64,000 nt of DNA from Buddleja alternifolia. Taxonomy: Eukaryota; Streptophyta; Magnoliopsida; Lamiales; Scrophulariaceae. The translations under genes and the position numbers were made by a program. Shown piece by piece: positions 10,963-23,353 of this stretch (positions are counted from its first letter, which is position 1; every line of letters starts with the position of its first letter). A model generated the notes under the pieces. It made no database searches. It worked only from the letters and a program-made list of their open reading frames with translations, and was not told the DNA's origin. The stretch is taken from NCBI GenBank assembly GCA_019426215.1, contig CM033394.1, forward strand, positions 20,852,195-20,916,194, in the 5' to 3' direction.

Positions 10963-13225
10963 ATGACCCGCTCCTCTAACGAGCCTTTACTTGATTTTGA
11001 GCCTGAAATTGAATGTGTTCTTCGGGCTAGTAGAAGAGTTCGTGAAATGGCGAATAATATCTATCAACCAAATACACGTTTCCTGGACATGAACTTACAG
11101 GAGAATCAGGAGTGGTTACAAGGCATTCTCCAAGCCATGCAACCACCTCCTCCTCTATAACTTCCATTGGTCCGGGGTAGTCTACCACCGAGGGTCCACA
11201 CCATACTAGGGCTCGTGGTCCTGCCCAATTTCTATGCACCAAATTATCACATTTCGTCATACATCTTTAGTATGGTGCAAGGCGAACCCTTCTATGGTGA
11301 GCCTCATGAATCGCCTCATGCACATTTGGAGACTTTAGACGATGCTCTCATGACTATCCAATTTCGTCCACGGGATCTTGATGTAATTCGTCTAAGATTC
11401 TTTCACTTCTCGCTAAAGGACAAGGCGACCACATGGTACAAATCCCTACAGCCTCAGTCCATCACAACATGGGGTGAGTTAGTCAACTCTTTTTTGAACA
11501 AATTCTTCCCACCCTCCAAAATCAATGAGCTCTGGAGCAACATATAAGGGTTTAGGCAAAAGAATAATGAGTCCTTAGCCGAGGCATGAGCTAGATATAA
11601 AGGCATGCTCTGAAAATGCCCATATCACAATTTCGGATTAAACGAGCAAGTCTTACACTTCTATGATGGAGTTCGGCCGCGCATCCAAAATAGGCTTAAT
11701 GCGGGCGCTGCTGGTGATCTCCTTGGGTTAGATTGCCAAAGTGTGTGGGATAAGATCGAACAATTAGCTCGGGAAGATGAACTCTATCCCGACGATGAAG
11801 AGATCACACCCACTAAAAAAGTTGCTTGTGTTCAATAAGTAGTAGAAGAAGCGGTAGTTCTAGAACCGGTGGTCGGTGACGTGAACTATCTTGGAAATGC
11901 CAACCGACCTCAAGTGAACTTCCATGTGCCCGAAATTTTTTCAAAAAGACCCAATCCGGCACAAAACACCCATCCTAGGATTTATCAAGCTCCAAGGCCT
12001 CCTTTCAACACTAACCAAGCTCAAAGGCAAGGAACTTTTCAAGGCAAGGTCAAGTGAGAGCTCCAACAACCGATGAACGTCTCGATGCATATATCAAGAA
12101 GTCGGATGAATCATTCAATTAGCTCCGAAACATGATGAAAGATATGTTAATGGAGATGAAAGATTTGAAAATACATATGGGCCAATTATCAACCGAGATT
12201 AGTGCGAGTGCCGAGAACTTTGCCAAGTGACACAGAACAGAATCCTAAGGAGCAATGCTATGCGATTACTTTATGGAGTGGAAAACATTTGAAAGATGAA
12301 TCAGTCAGCACCTCGGCGCCCAAGCGCCCCTCAGATGGCGCCCAGGAGCCGGATGCAGCCTGTTCAGATGCTGAGCTTTGAAGTGCGGCGCCTAGACGCA
12401 AACCAGATGGCGCCCAGGCGCGAACCAAATGGCGCCCAGGCGCCATCACGCCCATTCAGGGAAAAGAGATTCGAACTGCCGCGCCTAGGTATGACTCAGA
12501 CGGCGCTTGGTTCTCCAACTTCTAATTCTTCATCTCTGACCCCTACTCCACCCATCGAGATACGTCTTCCTTTCCCGAATGCACAATTAAAGAAAAAGAA
12601 TGAGATGGATCCAAGCTTCCTTCGTATCTTGGCTATTCTTTGTGAGGTTAGGATCAACATTCCTTTCGTGGACACTATTTTGAAAATGCCGAATTATGTG
12701 AAATTCTTCAAGGATATTCTATCTAACAAGCAAAAGTGGGAGGAAAATAAAACGGTTTGTCTAACTGAGTGCTTCGCCGTCTTACTTAACAAATTGCCTC
12801 ACAAGCTCAAGGACCCGGGGAGTCTCACCATACCGTCCACTATTGGTCATCTTACTTTTGAAAAGTTCTTTGCGATTCGGGAGCGAGTATTAATCTTCTT
12901 CCCTACTCTATCTTCAAGAAGCTCGGCCTCGGGAAGCCCAAACCCACATCTATGTCATTACAATTGGCAGATCGCTCTATCAAGCACCCAAAGGGCATTA
13001 TCGAGGATGTCATTGTACAAGTCGATAAGTTCTTTTACTCGGTTGACTTTGTGGTTCTCAAAATGGATAGCGACATTGATGTCGCCTTGATCCTAGGAAG
13101 ACCTTTCTTAGCCACTAGCAATGCCAAGATTGACATGGGGATGGGTAAATTGACATTGAAGATAGGAGATGAAAAGGTGATATTCAATGCTCATCAAGAC
13201 ATGAAACCATCTATAGATGATCTTA
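10963..13225 (+). pseudogene. gag-protease of the Athila-like element, first part, broken
   Basis: Begins MTRSSNEPLLDFEPEIE at 10963, the same start as the intact copy at 15841-18162. A stop follows at 11158-11160, then a gag block at 11167-11547 (EPFYGEPHESPHAHLE, ATTWYKSLQPQSITTWGEL, FFPPSKINELWSNI). Further stops and frame changes run through 12057. A conserved stretch at 12600-12845 (MDPSFLRILAILCE, ECFAVLLNKLPHKL) is missing from the nested copies. The protease active site reads CDSGASINLLP after a frame change near 12866. LILGRPFLATSNAKIDMG marks the protease C-terminus. Coding is cut at 13225 by the reverse tandem and resumes at 25275. The sequence is clearly non-functional. Confidence 0.88.
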
Positions 13226-14611
13226 TGACACGCTAAAAGCTAACGTGCTATGATAGCAAGTGCACTAGTCGTGTGTAGTAATAAATGGATTGTAAGTCCG
13301 GATTGTCGAACCTCAAGGACTTGAATTCTAGTTTGAATAAACAAAGTAAGAATAAATTCAAATAAAATTTGTAAAGAACAAGAACAAAGATGAGCAAGTG
13401 ATTTAAAACCAATTATAAAGGGAGACTAAGGCACATGCTAGGTACAAATTGATCAAATATACTTATAAAGCTTCTTGTTGAAGGATTACACTTATATTGT
13501 TATGGTGAGAGCTCCGAGGGTAGAGAATAACCGATGTCTCGCGTATAAACTCCTATGCTTAGATCGTGATTTCCCAAATATTCCTATCCGAAAATCTAAC
13601 CACTAAACATGCATTAACGTACTAGAGTTCACTCGATTAGACTCGAACAACTTCACCCGGGAATCTTTACCTATGTCTAGGGCCATTCCTCATTAGTTGC
13701 GGGTCATGATGTGAATTTCTTGCACCCTAAGTTAATTTTCTCCCGAAATATCAACCTAGGCATAAGATTCTAAAATATAGTGATCAAGTATATGCAAGAT
13801 AGGTAAAAACAAAAATTCACATCACATAACAATATAAGTATAACCTCAACAATCATCTATTATAAGCATATATCACAATTTGACCTTACATGGCTTTAGT
13901 CTTATGAATTTAGTTCATGATAGATATTATGAAAAACAATAATGAATAAATACACATGTTCATAGACATGAATGAAATGAAAAGGCTATAAAAACTCCCT
14001 TTAATGTGATAGATGATGGCCCCTTGATTGGAGCTTCAATTCCTAGCTTTCTCCTCTTAGAATGATGAAGAATGGTGATGAATGAAGCTTGAGGACCGAT
14101 TACTCCTCCTCCTCTCCTCCAAGAATCTGAAATTGATAGTGAATGATGAAGAGTATGGGTTCCCCCTCCTTTTATAGCCAAAAATTCCACTAAAGTATGC
14201 ATTAAGAATTCCCATTAAAGTTCCCCAACAAGAATTCCACCTAAGGTGATGCTTAAAGTTTGGCTTTTAAGATTCCAACCAGCTAAAAAATGTTGAACTT
14301 TCGGCCATTAAGAATTCCACCAAGCATAACCATGTGAAAACTTCAACAAAACACATGCATGCTGCCATTTTCTTGCTTTCCAGCGCAGTCTTAGTATTTG
14401 CCTCATAAACTTCTCCACAGATCTCCAAATTGGATGATTCAAGTCCCCATGTTCAGATAAAACATAGATCTACAACTTTCCAGAAGGACATTTTGTCCAA
14501 TTCCGTCTCTACGTATACCTATATTACGTTTCAACATGGAGGTTGTTTCTGATTCGGCGCCCATAAAGTAAATCTACCAAAAAACACACTTATGACAACC
14601 CCTCAACACAT
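13226..14611 (-). repeat. 3'-most LTR of the tandem, 5'-truncated
   Basis: Starts TGACACGC on the plus strand, which is the LTR end GCGTGTCA on the minus strand. It matches the other two LTRs up to CCTCAACACAT, where it passes directly into internal sequence instead of the remaining 513 bp of LTR. It also lacks a 17-19 bp stretch near 13334 that both sister LTRs have. Confidence 0.85.
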
Positions 14612-15840
14612 CCTTACCAAATTTTGGACATTAATCCCATATCTATCAACTTTCGATCAAACACAAGGCACAAGAATTATAGAAAATCTCATAGCCATTT
14701 AAATTTCATTATCTCAAATATTCAACATTCAATTCATATGGAATTTCCATTAAACTTCATTAAGGCTAGATCATGTGCAATGTTTTATTCCATTAGGCTT
14801 TCTATGACACCCATGTAACAAGTTTTAGACCAATGACTCCCAAACTAGATAGTTTTAGGGCATTAAGTGTAGAGACACTCCTAAGGATTTAATCACTTGA
14901 GTATCAAAGGCCACGAAATAAAACTAGATCTTTTAAACAATTCACTTCTTTTGGCTTGAGCATACCTCAAATTAGCATAATAGTACAGTATATAGGCATG
15001 AAACTTTTCACCTCCGGTACGTATTAGCCTGACCACTTTTGGTCATACCAAAATTCAACCTTTTCAATTCGTTGTTAGCATATAAAATTACTACTCAACT
15101 TATAACCTTATGAGAAATCTAAGTTAATATTTCTGGGAATAATTCCTTAAGTGTCTCAAGATGGTTATCCTCTCAACTCCTCTACCTTCGATTTAAGTGT
15201 ATTGTGAATCATCTAAAGAATCAATTCTAGTCTAAGGTCTCCACGAGCAATTTCAAAGATATATATATTCCATTAAATTCAGATTATTTCAAGAATTCAT
15301 GCCATTTTTCCAAGTCAATCAATTTCAATGCATCAATTGGAAGGACTAAAAATTTTTCATGCTTGTTTTTCTCAACAAAGAAGCATATAAACATGATATC
15401 AAACAAACTTTCCCCAAATTCAAGTTAAAAATTAGGATTGCATTTTCAATATTCAAAATAGATACTCTTCTACCCCCAAACTTAAATCCAACATTGTCCC
15501 CAATGTTGTTACAACATGCATACACAAAGGTAAAAGAACACTTACAACCAAGGATGTTGAAAAACATCCTTAAACTTCCAATACATAATCCTATAACTTC
15601 TCCTCCTCTCGAGTAAAATGAGCATGGTCCAAATTTGCATCATATCTAACACTTCAACTTTTCAAACCATCAAGCATAAGAAAACATACATGCCAAAAGT
15701 GCATGTTTGAACACAACATAAAGAAACAAACTAAACAAAACAAAAACAAAATCAAAAAGAAAAACAAACTTGCAAACTTGGATTGCCTCCCAAGAAGCTC
15801 TAGTTTAGAGTCGGTAGCTCGACTTTGTGCTCTATGAGGT
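14612..15840 (-). other. Non-coding 3' internal region of tandem copy B
   Basis: Between the end of gag-protease and the truncated LTR. It contains the family signature CCAACATTGTCCCCAATGTTG and the TTTGGGGG-type block at about 15470-15510 (minus strand). No pol-like frame occurs in any of six frames. The short open stretches here are recurring accidents shared by both copies. Confidence 0.6.
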
Positions 15841-18162
15841 TCAAATAGGTGGTCCATTTAACACGACCAAATCCTTGTCATGCCTCCTTTTAGCTCCATG
15901 GTCTACTTGCTTCCACTCATATTGCGGGATTTTGCAATAAGCCCTTTGTATTGGATGAGTCTTTTCAATCTTACGAGCACGGCGATGGGGTGGAATGTAT
16001 TTCATGCATAAATCTTCTTTTCCCTCTTTGTTGTGTTTATCATAGGGAATCTCATCCTCCAACTCGAGTGTGCCCTTAGCCTTGCCATTTGCACATTTCT
16101 CATCAAGAGAAGGGTTAATAACATCGATATTGGAACAAGTAAGATCATCCATAGATGGTTTCCTGTTATTTGAAGCATCAAATATCACTTTTACATCTCC
16201 TACCCTCAATGATAACTTACCTTTTCCCATGTCGATCTTGGCATTGCTAGTGACTAGGAAAGGTCTTCCTAGAATCAAGGGCATCTCAACATCTTTCTCC
16301 ATATCAAGGACCACAAAGTCAACCCGGAAAAAGAATTTGTCAACTTGTACAATAACATCTTCTATTATCCCCTTTGGTCTCTTAATTGATCCATCGGCGA
16401 GTTGGAGGCTCATTGATGTCGGTTTTGGATTTCCAAGGCCCAACTTCTTGAAGAGAGAATACGGGAGGAGATTGATACTTGCTCCCGTATCGCAAATAAC
16501 CTTTTCAAAAGTAAGAGGGCCAATGGTGCACGGAATGGTGAGCCTCCCCGGGTCCTCACAAAGAGTCTCCACAATCCTACGGAAAATCGGATCCATATCC
16601 TTCTTTTTCGTTTTTTGTGCATTTGGAAATGGAAGACGAACCTCGATGGGATGATGCGTTGGAGTTGAAGGGCCAGCTGTGGAGGATACAGAATGTGGCG
16701 CTTGGGCGTGACAATCGGCGCCTTGGCGCAGCGACAAGGGCGCCTGGGCGTGGATGGATGGGCGCTCGGGCGCATCAGTGCGAACATTATCACCTTTTAC
16801 CTGTTCGCCACTTCTCAATGTAATTGCATAGCATTGCTCTTTCGGGTTCTTTTCCGTGTCACTTGGTAAAGTTCCCAGGGCTCTCTCGCTGATTGTCTTT
16901 GCCATTTGACCCATTTGTGTCTTCAAATCCTTCATATCCATCATTAAATCCTTCATCATAGTACGGAGTTCGTTGATTGCTGAATCCGATTTCTTTATTT
17001 CCTCATCAAGACGTTCATCAGTTGTAGGAGGCCTAACTTGCCTTTGTACATGAGGATTACCTTGCCTTTGAGCTTGATTGTCGATGAATGGAGGCCTTGG
17101 TGCTTGATAGATATCGATATGGGCGTTTTGTGCCGGATTGGGCCTCCTTGGAAAATTTTCGGGCACATGGAAGTTCAATTGAGGTTGATTGGCATTTCCA
17201 ACATAGTTTACATTGCCAACCATTGTTTCCAAAACGACTTCTTTTTCCAACTCTTGAACACGAGCAATTTTTTTAGTGGGTGTGATCTCTTCATCATCGG
17301 GATAGAGCTCATCTTCCCAGGCTAATTGCTCAATCTTGTCCCACGCACTTTGGCAATCGAGCCCAAGGAGATCACCACCGGCGCCGGCATTGAGCCTATT
17401 TCGGATGCGCGAACGGACTCCATCATGGAATCGTAATACTTGCTCGCTCAATCTTAGGTTGTGATCCGGACATTTTCGGAGCATGTTTTTATATCTAGCC
17501 CATGCCTCGGATAAGGACTCATTATTCCCCTGTTTAAACTCCTTAATGTTGCTCCTTAGCTCATTGATTTTGGAGGGTGGAAAGAATTTGCTCAAAAAGG
17601 CATCGACCAATTGTCCCCATGTTGTGATGGATTGGGGTGGTAGAGATTTGTACCACATGGTCGCCCTTTCCTTTAATGAGAAGTGGAAGACTCTTAGACG
17701 AATTGCATCGAGATCCCGTGGATGAAATTGGGTAGTCATGAGAGTATCGTCTAAAGTCTCCAAATGCTCATAAGGTGATTCATGGGGCTCTGCATAGAAG
17801 GGTTCGCTTTGCACCATACTAAAAATGTGTGATGGAATGTGATAATTTGGTGCATAGAAATTAGGAAAGACCACGGGCCCCGGTATGGTGTGGACCCTTG
17901 AAGGTAGACTTTCCCGGACCGATGGAAGTCTTTGAGGAGGTGCCGGTTGCATAGCTTGGAATAGATTTTGCAACCATTCCCTGTTTTCCGGGAGATTTAT
18001 GTCGGGAAAATTCCCATTTGGATTTAGATTGTCGGCCATTTCTCGAGCTCGTTTACTAGATCGAAGAACACGCTCTATCTCCGGCTCAAAATTGTATAGA
18101 GGCTCGTTAGAAGAGCGGGTCATGCACCACAAATTATACCTAACAATTAAACACAAGAACAA
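15841..18162 (-). CDS. Intact gag-protease ORF of gag-only element, copy B
   Basis: An uninterrupted 773-codon frame. The likely start is the internal Met of MTRSSNEPLYNFEPEIE (about codon 15), which is conserved in all three copies. The gag domain spans roughly residues 100-270 (EPFYAEPHESPYEHLE, RATMWYKSLPPQSITTWGQL, FFPPSKINELRSNIKEF). Basic/proline-rich and coiled segments follow (DERLDEEIKKSDSAINEL). The retropepsin-like domain has active-site D at about 558 (CDTGASINLLP) and LILGRPFLVTSNAKIDMG. A conserved tail of about 100 residues ends NGPPI. No zinc knuckle or polymerase is present. Compared with the plus-strand relative, 55 residues between TLCE and DPGRLTIP are deleted in frame. 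Such proteins form particles that could be mobilised by enzymes from an autonomous relative. Confidence 0.9.
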   Translation of the reverse strand: MFLCLIVRYNLWCMTRSSNEPLYNFEPEIERVLRSSKRAREMADNLNPNGNFPDINLPENREWLQNLFQAMQPAPPQRLPSVRESLPSRVHTIPGPVVFPNFYAPNYHIPSHIFSMVQSEPFYAEPHESPYEHLETLDDTLMTTQFHPRDLDAIRLRVFHFSLKERATMWYKSLPPQSITTWGQLVDAFLSKFFPPSKINELRSNIKEFKQGNNESLSEAWARYKNMLRKCPDHNLRLSEQVLRFHDGVRSRIRNRLNAGAGGDLLGLDCQSAWDKIEQLAWEDELYPDDEEITPTKKIARVQELEKEVVLETMVGNVNYVGNANQPQLNFHVPENFPRRPNPAQNAHIDIYQAPRPPFIDNQAQRQGNPHVQRQVRPPTTDERLDEEIKKSDSAINELRTMMKDLMMDMKDLKTQMGQMAKTISERALGTLPSDTEKNPKEQCYAITLRSGEQVKGDNVRTDAPERPSIHAQAPLSLRQGADCHAQAPHSVSSTAGPSTPTHHPIEVRLPFPNAQKTKKKDMDPIFRRIVETLCEDPGRLTIPCTIGPLTFEKVICDTGASINLLPYSLFKKLGLGNPKPTSMSLQLADGSIKRPKGIIEDVIVQVDKFFFRVDFVVLDMEKDVEMPLILGRPFLVTSNAKIDMGKGKLSLRVGDVKVIFDASNNRKPSMDDLTCSNIDVINPSLDEKCANGKAKGTLELEDEIPYDKHNKEGKEDLCMKYIPPHRRARKIEKTHPIQRAYCKIPQYEWKQVDHGAKRRHDKDLVVLNGPPI

Positions 18163-18257
18163 AATTAGAATAATAAAATAAAAGAAAGGTTACAAATAAA
18201 CGAAAAACTAAGAATTATGAAAATTTAAATGAAAAATCAAAAACTAAAATGAACAAG

Positions 18258-18275
18258 TCCCCGGCAACGGCGCCA
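18258..18275 (-). other. Primer binding site, copy B
   Basis: TGGCGCCGTTGCCGGGGA on the minus strand, 6 bp from the LTR end at 18282, identical to the site at 10809-10826. Confidence 0.8.
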
Positions 18276-18281
18276 AAAACT

Positions 18282-19684
18282 TGACACGCTAAAAGCTAAC
18301 GTGCTATGATAGCAAGTGCACTAGTCATGTGTAGTAATAAATGGATTGTAAGTCCGGATTGTCGAACCTCAAGGACTTGAATTCTAGTTTAAGATTTGTA
18401 ATGAAGTGAATAAACAAAGTAAGAATAAATTCAAATAAAATTTGTAAAGAACAAGAACAAAGATGAGCAAGTGATTTAAAACCAATTATAAAGGGAGACT
18501 AAGGCACATGCTAGGTACAAATTGATCAAATATACTTATAAAGGTTCTTGTTGAAGGATTACACTTATATTGTTATGGTGAGAGCTCCGGGGGTAGAGAA
18601 TAACCGATGTCTCGCGTATAAACTCCTATGCTTAGATCGTGATTTCCCAATTATTCCTATCCGGAAATCTAACCACTAAACATGCATTAACGTACTAGAG
18701 TTCACTCGATTAGAATCGAACAACTTCACCCGGGAATCTTTACCTATGTCTAGGGCAATTCCTCATTAGTTGCGGGTCATGATGTGAATTTCTTGCACCC
18801 TAAGTTAATTTTCTCCCGAAATATCAACCTAGGCATAAGATTCTAACATATAGTGATCAAGTATATGCAAGATAGGTAAAAACACAAATTCACATCACAT
18901 AACAATATAAGTATAACCTCAACAATCATCTATTATAAGCATATATCACAATTTGACCTTACATGGCCTTAGTCTTATGAATTTAGTTCGTGATAGATAT
19001 TATGAAAAACAATAATGAATAAATACACATGTTCATAGACATGAATGAAATGAAAAGGCTATAAAAACTCCCTCTAATGTGATAGATGATGGCCCCTTGA
19101 TTGGAGCTTCAATTCCTAGCTTTCTCCTCTTAGAATGATGAAGAATGGTGATGAATGAAGCTTGAGGACCGATTACTCCTCCTCCTCTCCTCCAAGAATC
19201 TGAAATTGATAGTGAATGATGAAGAGTATGGGTTCCCTCTCCTTTTATAGCCAAAAATTCCACTAAAGTATGCATTAAGAATTCCCATTAAAGTTCCCCA
19301 ACGAGAATTCCACATAAGGTGATGCTTAAAGTTTGGCTTTTAAGATTCCAACCAGCTAAAAAATGTTGAACTTTCGGCCATTAAGAATTCCACCAAGCAT
19401 AACCATGTGAAAACTTCAACAAAACACATGCATGCTGCCGTTTTCTTGCTTTCCAGCGCAGTCTTAGTATTTTCCTCATAAACTTCTCCACAGATCTCCA
19501 AATTGGATGATTCAAGTCCCCATGTTCCGATAAAACATAGATCTACAACTTTCCAGAAGGACATTTTGTCCAATTCGGTCTCTAAGTATACCTATATTAC
19601 GTTTCAACATGGAGGTTGTTTCTGATTCGGCGCCCATAAAGTAAATCTACCAAGAAACACACTTATGACAACCCCTCAACACAT
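18282..19684 (-). repeat. Middle LTR of the tandem, shared by copies A and B, 5'-truncated
   Basis: 1,403 bp, almost identical to the matching part of the right-hand LTR (23354-24756). It has the same internal junction after CCTCAACACAT as the left LTR. It serves as 5' LTR of copy B and 3' LTR of copy A. Confidence 0.85.
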
Positions 19685-20913
19685 CCTTACCAAATTTTGG
19701 ACATTAATCCCATATCTATCAACTTTCGATCAAACACAAGGCACAAGAATTATAGAAAATCTCATAGCCATTTAAATTTCATTATCTCAAATATTCAACA
19801 TTCAATTCATATGGAATTTCCATTAAACTTCATTAAGGCTAGATCATGTGCAATGTTTTATTCCATTAGGCTTTCCATGACACCCATGTAACAAGTTTTA
19901 GACCAATGACTCCCAAACTAGATAGTTTTAGGGCATTAAGTGTAGAGACACTCCTAAGGATTTAATCACTTGAGTATCAAAGGCCACGAAATAAAACTAG
20001 ATCTTTTAAACAATTCACTTCTTTTGGCTTGAGCATACCTCAAATTAGCATAATAGTACAGTATATAGGCATGAAACTTTTCACCTCCGGTACGTATTAG
20101 CCTGACCACTTTTGGTCATACCAAAATTCAACCTTTTCAATTCGTTGTTAGCATATAAAATTACTACTCAACTTATAACCTTATGAGAAATCTAAGTTAA
20201 TATTTCTGGGAATAATTCCTTAAGTGTCTCAAGATGGTTATCCTCTCAACTCCTCTACCTTCGATTTAAGTGTATTGTGAATCATCTAAAGAATCAATTC
20301 TAGTCTAAGGTCTCCACGAGCAATTTCAAAGATATATATATTCCATTAAATTCAGATTATTTCAAGAATTCATGCCATTTTTCCAAGTCAATCAATTTCA
20401 ATGCATCAATTGGAAGGACTAAAAATTTTTCATGCTTGCTTTTCTCAACAAAGAAGCATATAAACATGATATCAAACAAACTTTCCCCAAATTCAAGTTA
20501 AAAATTAGGATTGCATTTTCAATATTCCAAATAGATACTCTTCTACCCCCAAACTTAAATCCAACATTGTCCCCAATGTTGTTACAACATGCATACACAA
20601 AGGTAAAAGAACACTTACAACCAAGGATGTTGAAAAACATCCTTAAACTTCCAATACATAATCCTATAACTTCTCCTCCTCTCGAGTAAAATGAGCATGG
20701 TCCAAATTTGCATCATATCTAACACTTCAACTTTTCAAACCATCAAGCATAAGAAAACATACATGCCAAAAGTGCATGTTTGAACACAACATAAAGAAAC
20801 AAACTAAACAAAACAAAAACAAAATCAAAAAGAAAAACAAACTTGCAAACTTGGATTGCCTCCCAAGAAGCGCTAGTTTAGAGTCGGTAGCTCGACTTTG
20901 TGCTCTATGAGGT
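19685..20913 (-). other. Non-coding 3' internal region of tandem copy A
   Basis: Near-identical to 14612-15840, with the same junction to truncated LTR sequence and the same lack of any polymerase frame. Occasional single-base differences separate the copies. Confidence 0.6.
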
Positions 20914-23192
20914 TCAAATAGGTGGTCCATTTAACACGACCAAATCCTTGTCATGCCTCCTTTTAGCTCCATGGTCTACTTGCTTCCACTCATATTGCGG
21001 GATTTTGCAATAAGCCCTTTGTATTGGATGAGTCTTTTCAATCTTACGAGCACGGCGATGGGGTGGAATGTATTTCATGCATAAATCTTCTTTTCCCTCT
21101 TTGTTGTGTTTATCATAGGGAATCTCATCCTCCAACTCGAGTGTGCCCTTAGCCTTGCCATTTGCACATTTCTCATCAAGAGAAGGGTTAATAACATCGA
21201 TATTGGAACAAGTCAGATCATCCATAGATGGTTTCCTGTTATTTGAAGCATCAAATATCACTTTTACATCTCCTACCCTCAATGATAACTTACCTTTTCC
21301 CATGTCGATCTTGGCATTGCTAGTGACTAGGAAAGGTCTTCCTAGAATCAAGGGCATCTCAACATCTTTCTCCATATCAAGGACCACAAAGTCAACCCGT
21401 AAAAAAAATTTGTCAACTTGTACAATAACATCTTCTATTATCCCCTTTGGTCTCTTAATTGATCCATCGGCGAGTTGGAGGCTCATTGATGTCGGTTTTG
21501 GATTTCCAAGGCCCAACTTCTTGAAGAGAGAATACGGGAGGAGATTGATACTTGCTCCCGTATCGCAAATAACCTTTTCAAAAGTAAGAGGGCCAATGGT
21601 GCACGGAATGGTGAGCCTCCCCGGGTCCTCACAAAGAGTCTCCACAATCCTACGAAAAATCGGATCCATATCCTTCTTTTTCGTTTTTTGTGCATTTGGA
21701 AATGGAAGATGAACCACGATGGGATGATGCGTTGGAGTTGAAGGGCCAGCTGTGGAGGATACAGAATGTGGCGCTTGGGCGTGACAATCGGCGCCTTGGC
21801 GCAGCGACAAGGGCGCCTGGGCGTGGATGGATGGGCGCTCGGGCGCATCTGTGCGAACATTATCACCTTTTACCTGTTCGCCACTTCTCAATGTAATTGC
21901 ATAGCATTGCTCTTTCGGGTTCTTTTCCGTGTCACTTGGTAAAGTTCCCAGGGCTCTCTCGCTGATTGTCTTTGCCATTTGACCCATTTGTGTCTTCAAA
22001 TCCTTCATATCCATCATTAAATCCTTCATCATAGTACGGAGTTCGTTGATTGCTGAATCCGATTTCTTTATTTCCTCATCAAGACGTTCATCAGTTGTAG
22101 GAGGCCTAACTTGCCTTTGTACATGAGGATTACCTTGCCTTTGAGCTTGATTGTTGATGAATGGAGGCCTTGGTGCTTGATAGATATCGATATGGGCGTT
22201 TTGTGCCGGATTGGGCCTCCTTGGAAAATTTTCGGGCACATGGAAGTTCAATTGAGGTTGATTGGCATTTCCAACATAGTTTACATTGCCAACCATTGTT
22301 TCCAAAACGACTTCTTTTTCCAACTCTTGAACACGAGCAATTTTTTTAGTGGGTGTGATCTCTTCATCATCGGGATAGAGCTCATCTTCCCAGGCTAATT
22401 GCTCAATCTTGTCCCACGCACTTTGGCAATCGAGCCCAAGGAGATCACCACCGGCGCCGGCATTGAGCCTATTTCGGATGCGCGAACGGACTCCATCATG
22501 GAATCGTAATACTTGCTCGCTCAATCTTAGGTTGTGATTCGGACATTTTCGGAGCATGTTTTTATATCTAGCCCATGCCTCGGATAAGGACTCATTATTC
22601 CCCTGTTTAAACTCCTTAATGTTGCTCCTTAGCTCATTGATTTTGGAGGGTGGAAAGAATTTGCTCAAAAAGGCATCGACCAATTGTCCCCATGTTGTGA
22701 TGGATTGGGGTGGTAGAGATTTGTACCACATGGTCGCCCTTTCCTTTAATGAGAAGTGGAAGACTCTTAGACGAATTGCATCGAGATCCCGTGGATGAAA
22801 TTGGGTAGTCATGAGAGTATCGTCTAAAGTCTCCAAATGCTCATAAGGTGATTCATGGGGCTCTCCATAGAAGGGTTCGCTTTGCACCATACTAAAAATG
22901 TGTGATGGAATGTGATAATTTGGTGCATAGAAATTAGGAAAGACCACGGGCCCCGGTATGGTGTGGACCCTTGAAGGTAGACTTTCCGGACCGATGGAAG
23001 TCTTTGAGGAGGTGCCGGTTGCATAGCTTGGAATAGATTTTGCAACCATTCCCTGTTTTCCGGGAGATTTATGTCGGGAAAATTCCCATTTGGATTTAGA
23101 TTGTCGGCCATTTCTCGAGCTCGTTTACTAGATCGAAGAACACGCTCTATCTCCGGCTCAAAATTGTATAGAGGCTCGTTAGAAGAGCGGGT
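20914..23192 (-). pseudogene. gag-protease of gag-only element, copy A, frameshifted
   Basis: Same layout as copy B, with start MTRSSNEPLYN at about 23192. One C is missing at about 22986: ACTTTCCGGACC here against ACTTTCCCGGACC at 17908 in copy B. The first 68-odd codons therefore run out of frame and the long 3' part (up to 23049) is reached only after the shift. Downstream, the gag domain, retropepsin site (CDTGASINLLP) and NGPPI tail are all intact, with the same 55-residue deletion as copy B. With one base different it would be intact, so the lesion is later than the duplication. Confidence 0.9.
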
Positions 23193-23329
23193 CATGCACC
23201 ACAAATTATACCTAACAATTAAACACAAGAACAAAATTAGAATAATAAAATAAAAGAAAGGTTACAAATAAACGAAAAACTAAGAATTATGAAAATTTAA
23301 ATGAAAAATCAAAAACTAAAATGAACAAG

Positions 23330-23347
23330 TCCCCGGCAACGGCGCCA
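23330..23347 (-). other. Primer binding site, copy A
   Basis: TGGCGCCGTTGCCGGGGA on the minus strand, 6 bp from the LTR boundary at 23354. Confidence 0.8.
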
Positions 23348-23353
23348 AAAACT

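Noticed and set aside
14624..15616. Short open frames repeated in both tandem copies (for example 15346-15567 and 20419-20640)
   Set aside because: They lie in the non-coding 3' region of the gag-only element, are absent as frames in the plus-strand relative and have no domain.
16070..16654. 194-codon plus-strand open frame repeated at 21143-21712
   Set aside because: It is the shadow of the minus-strand gag-protease gene. It recurs only because the gene is duplicated.
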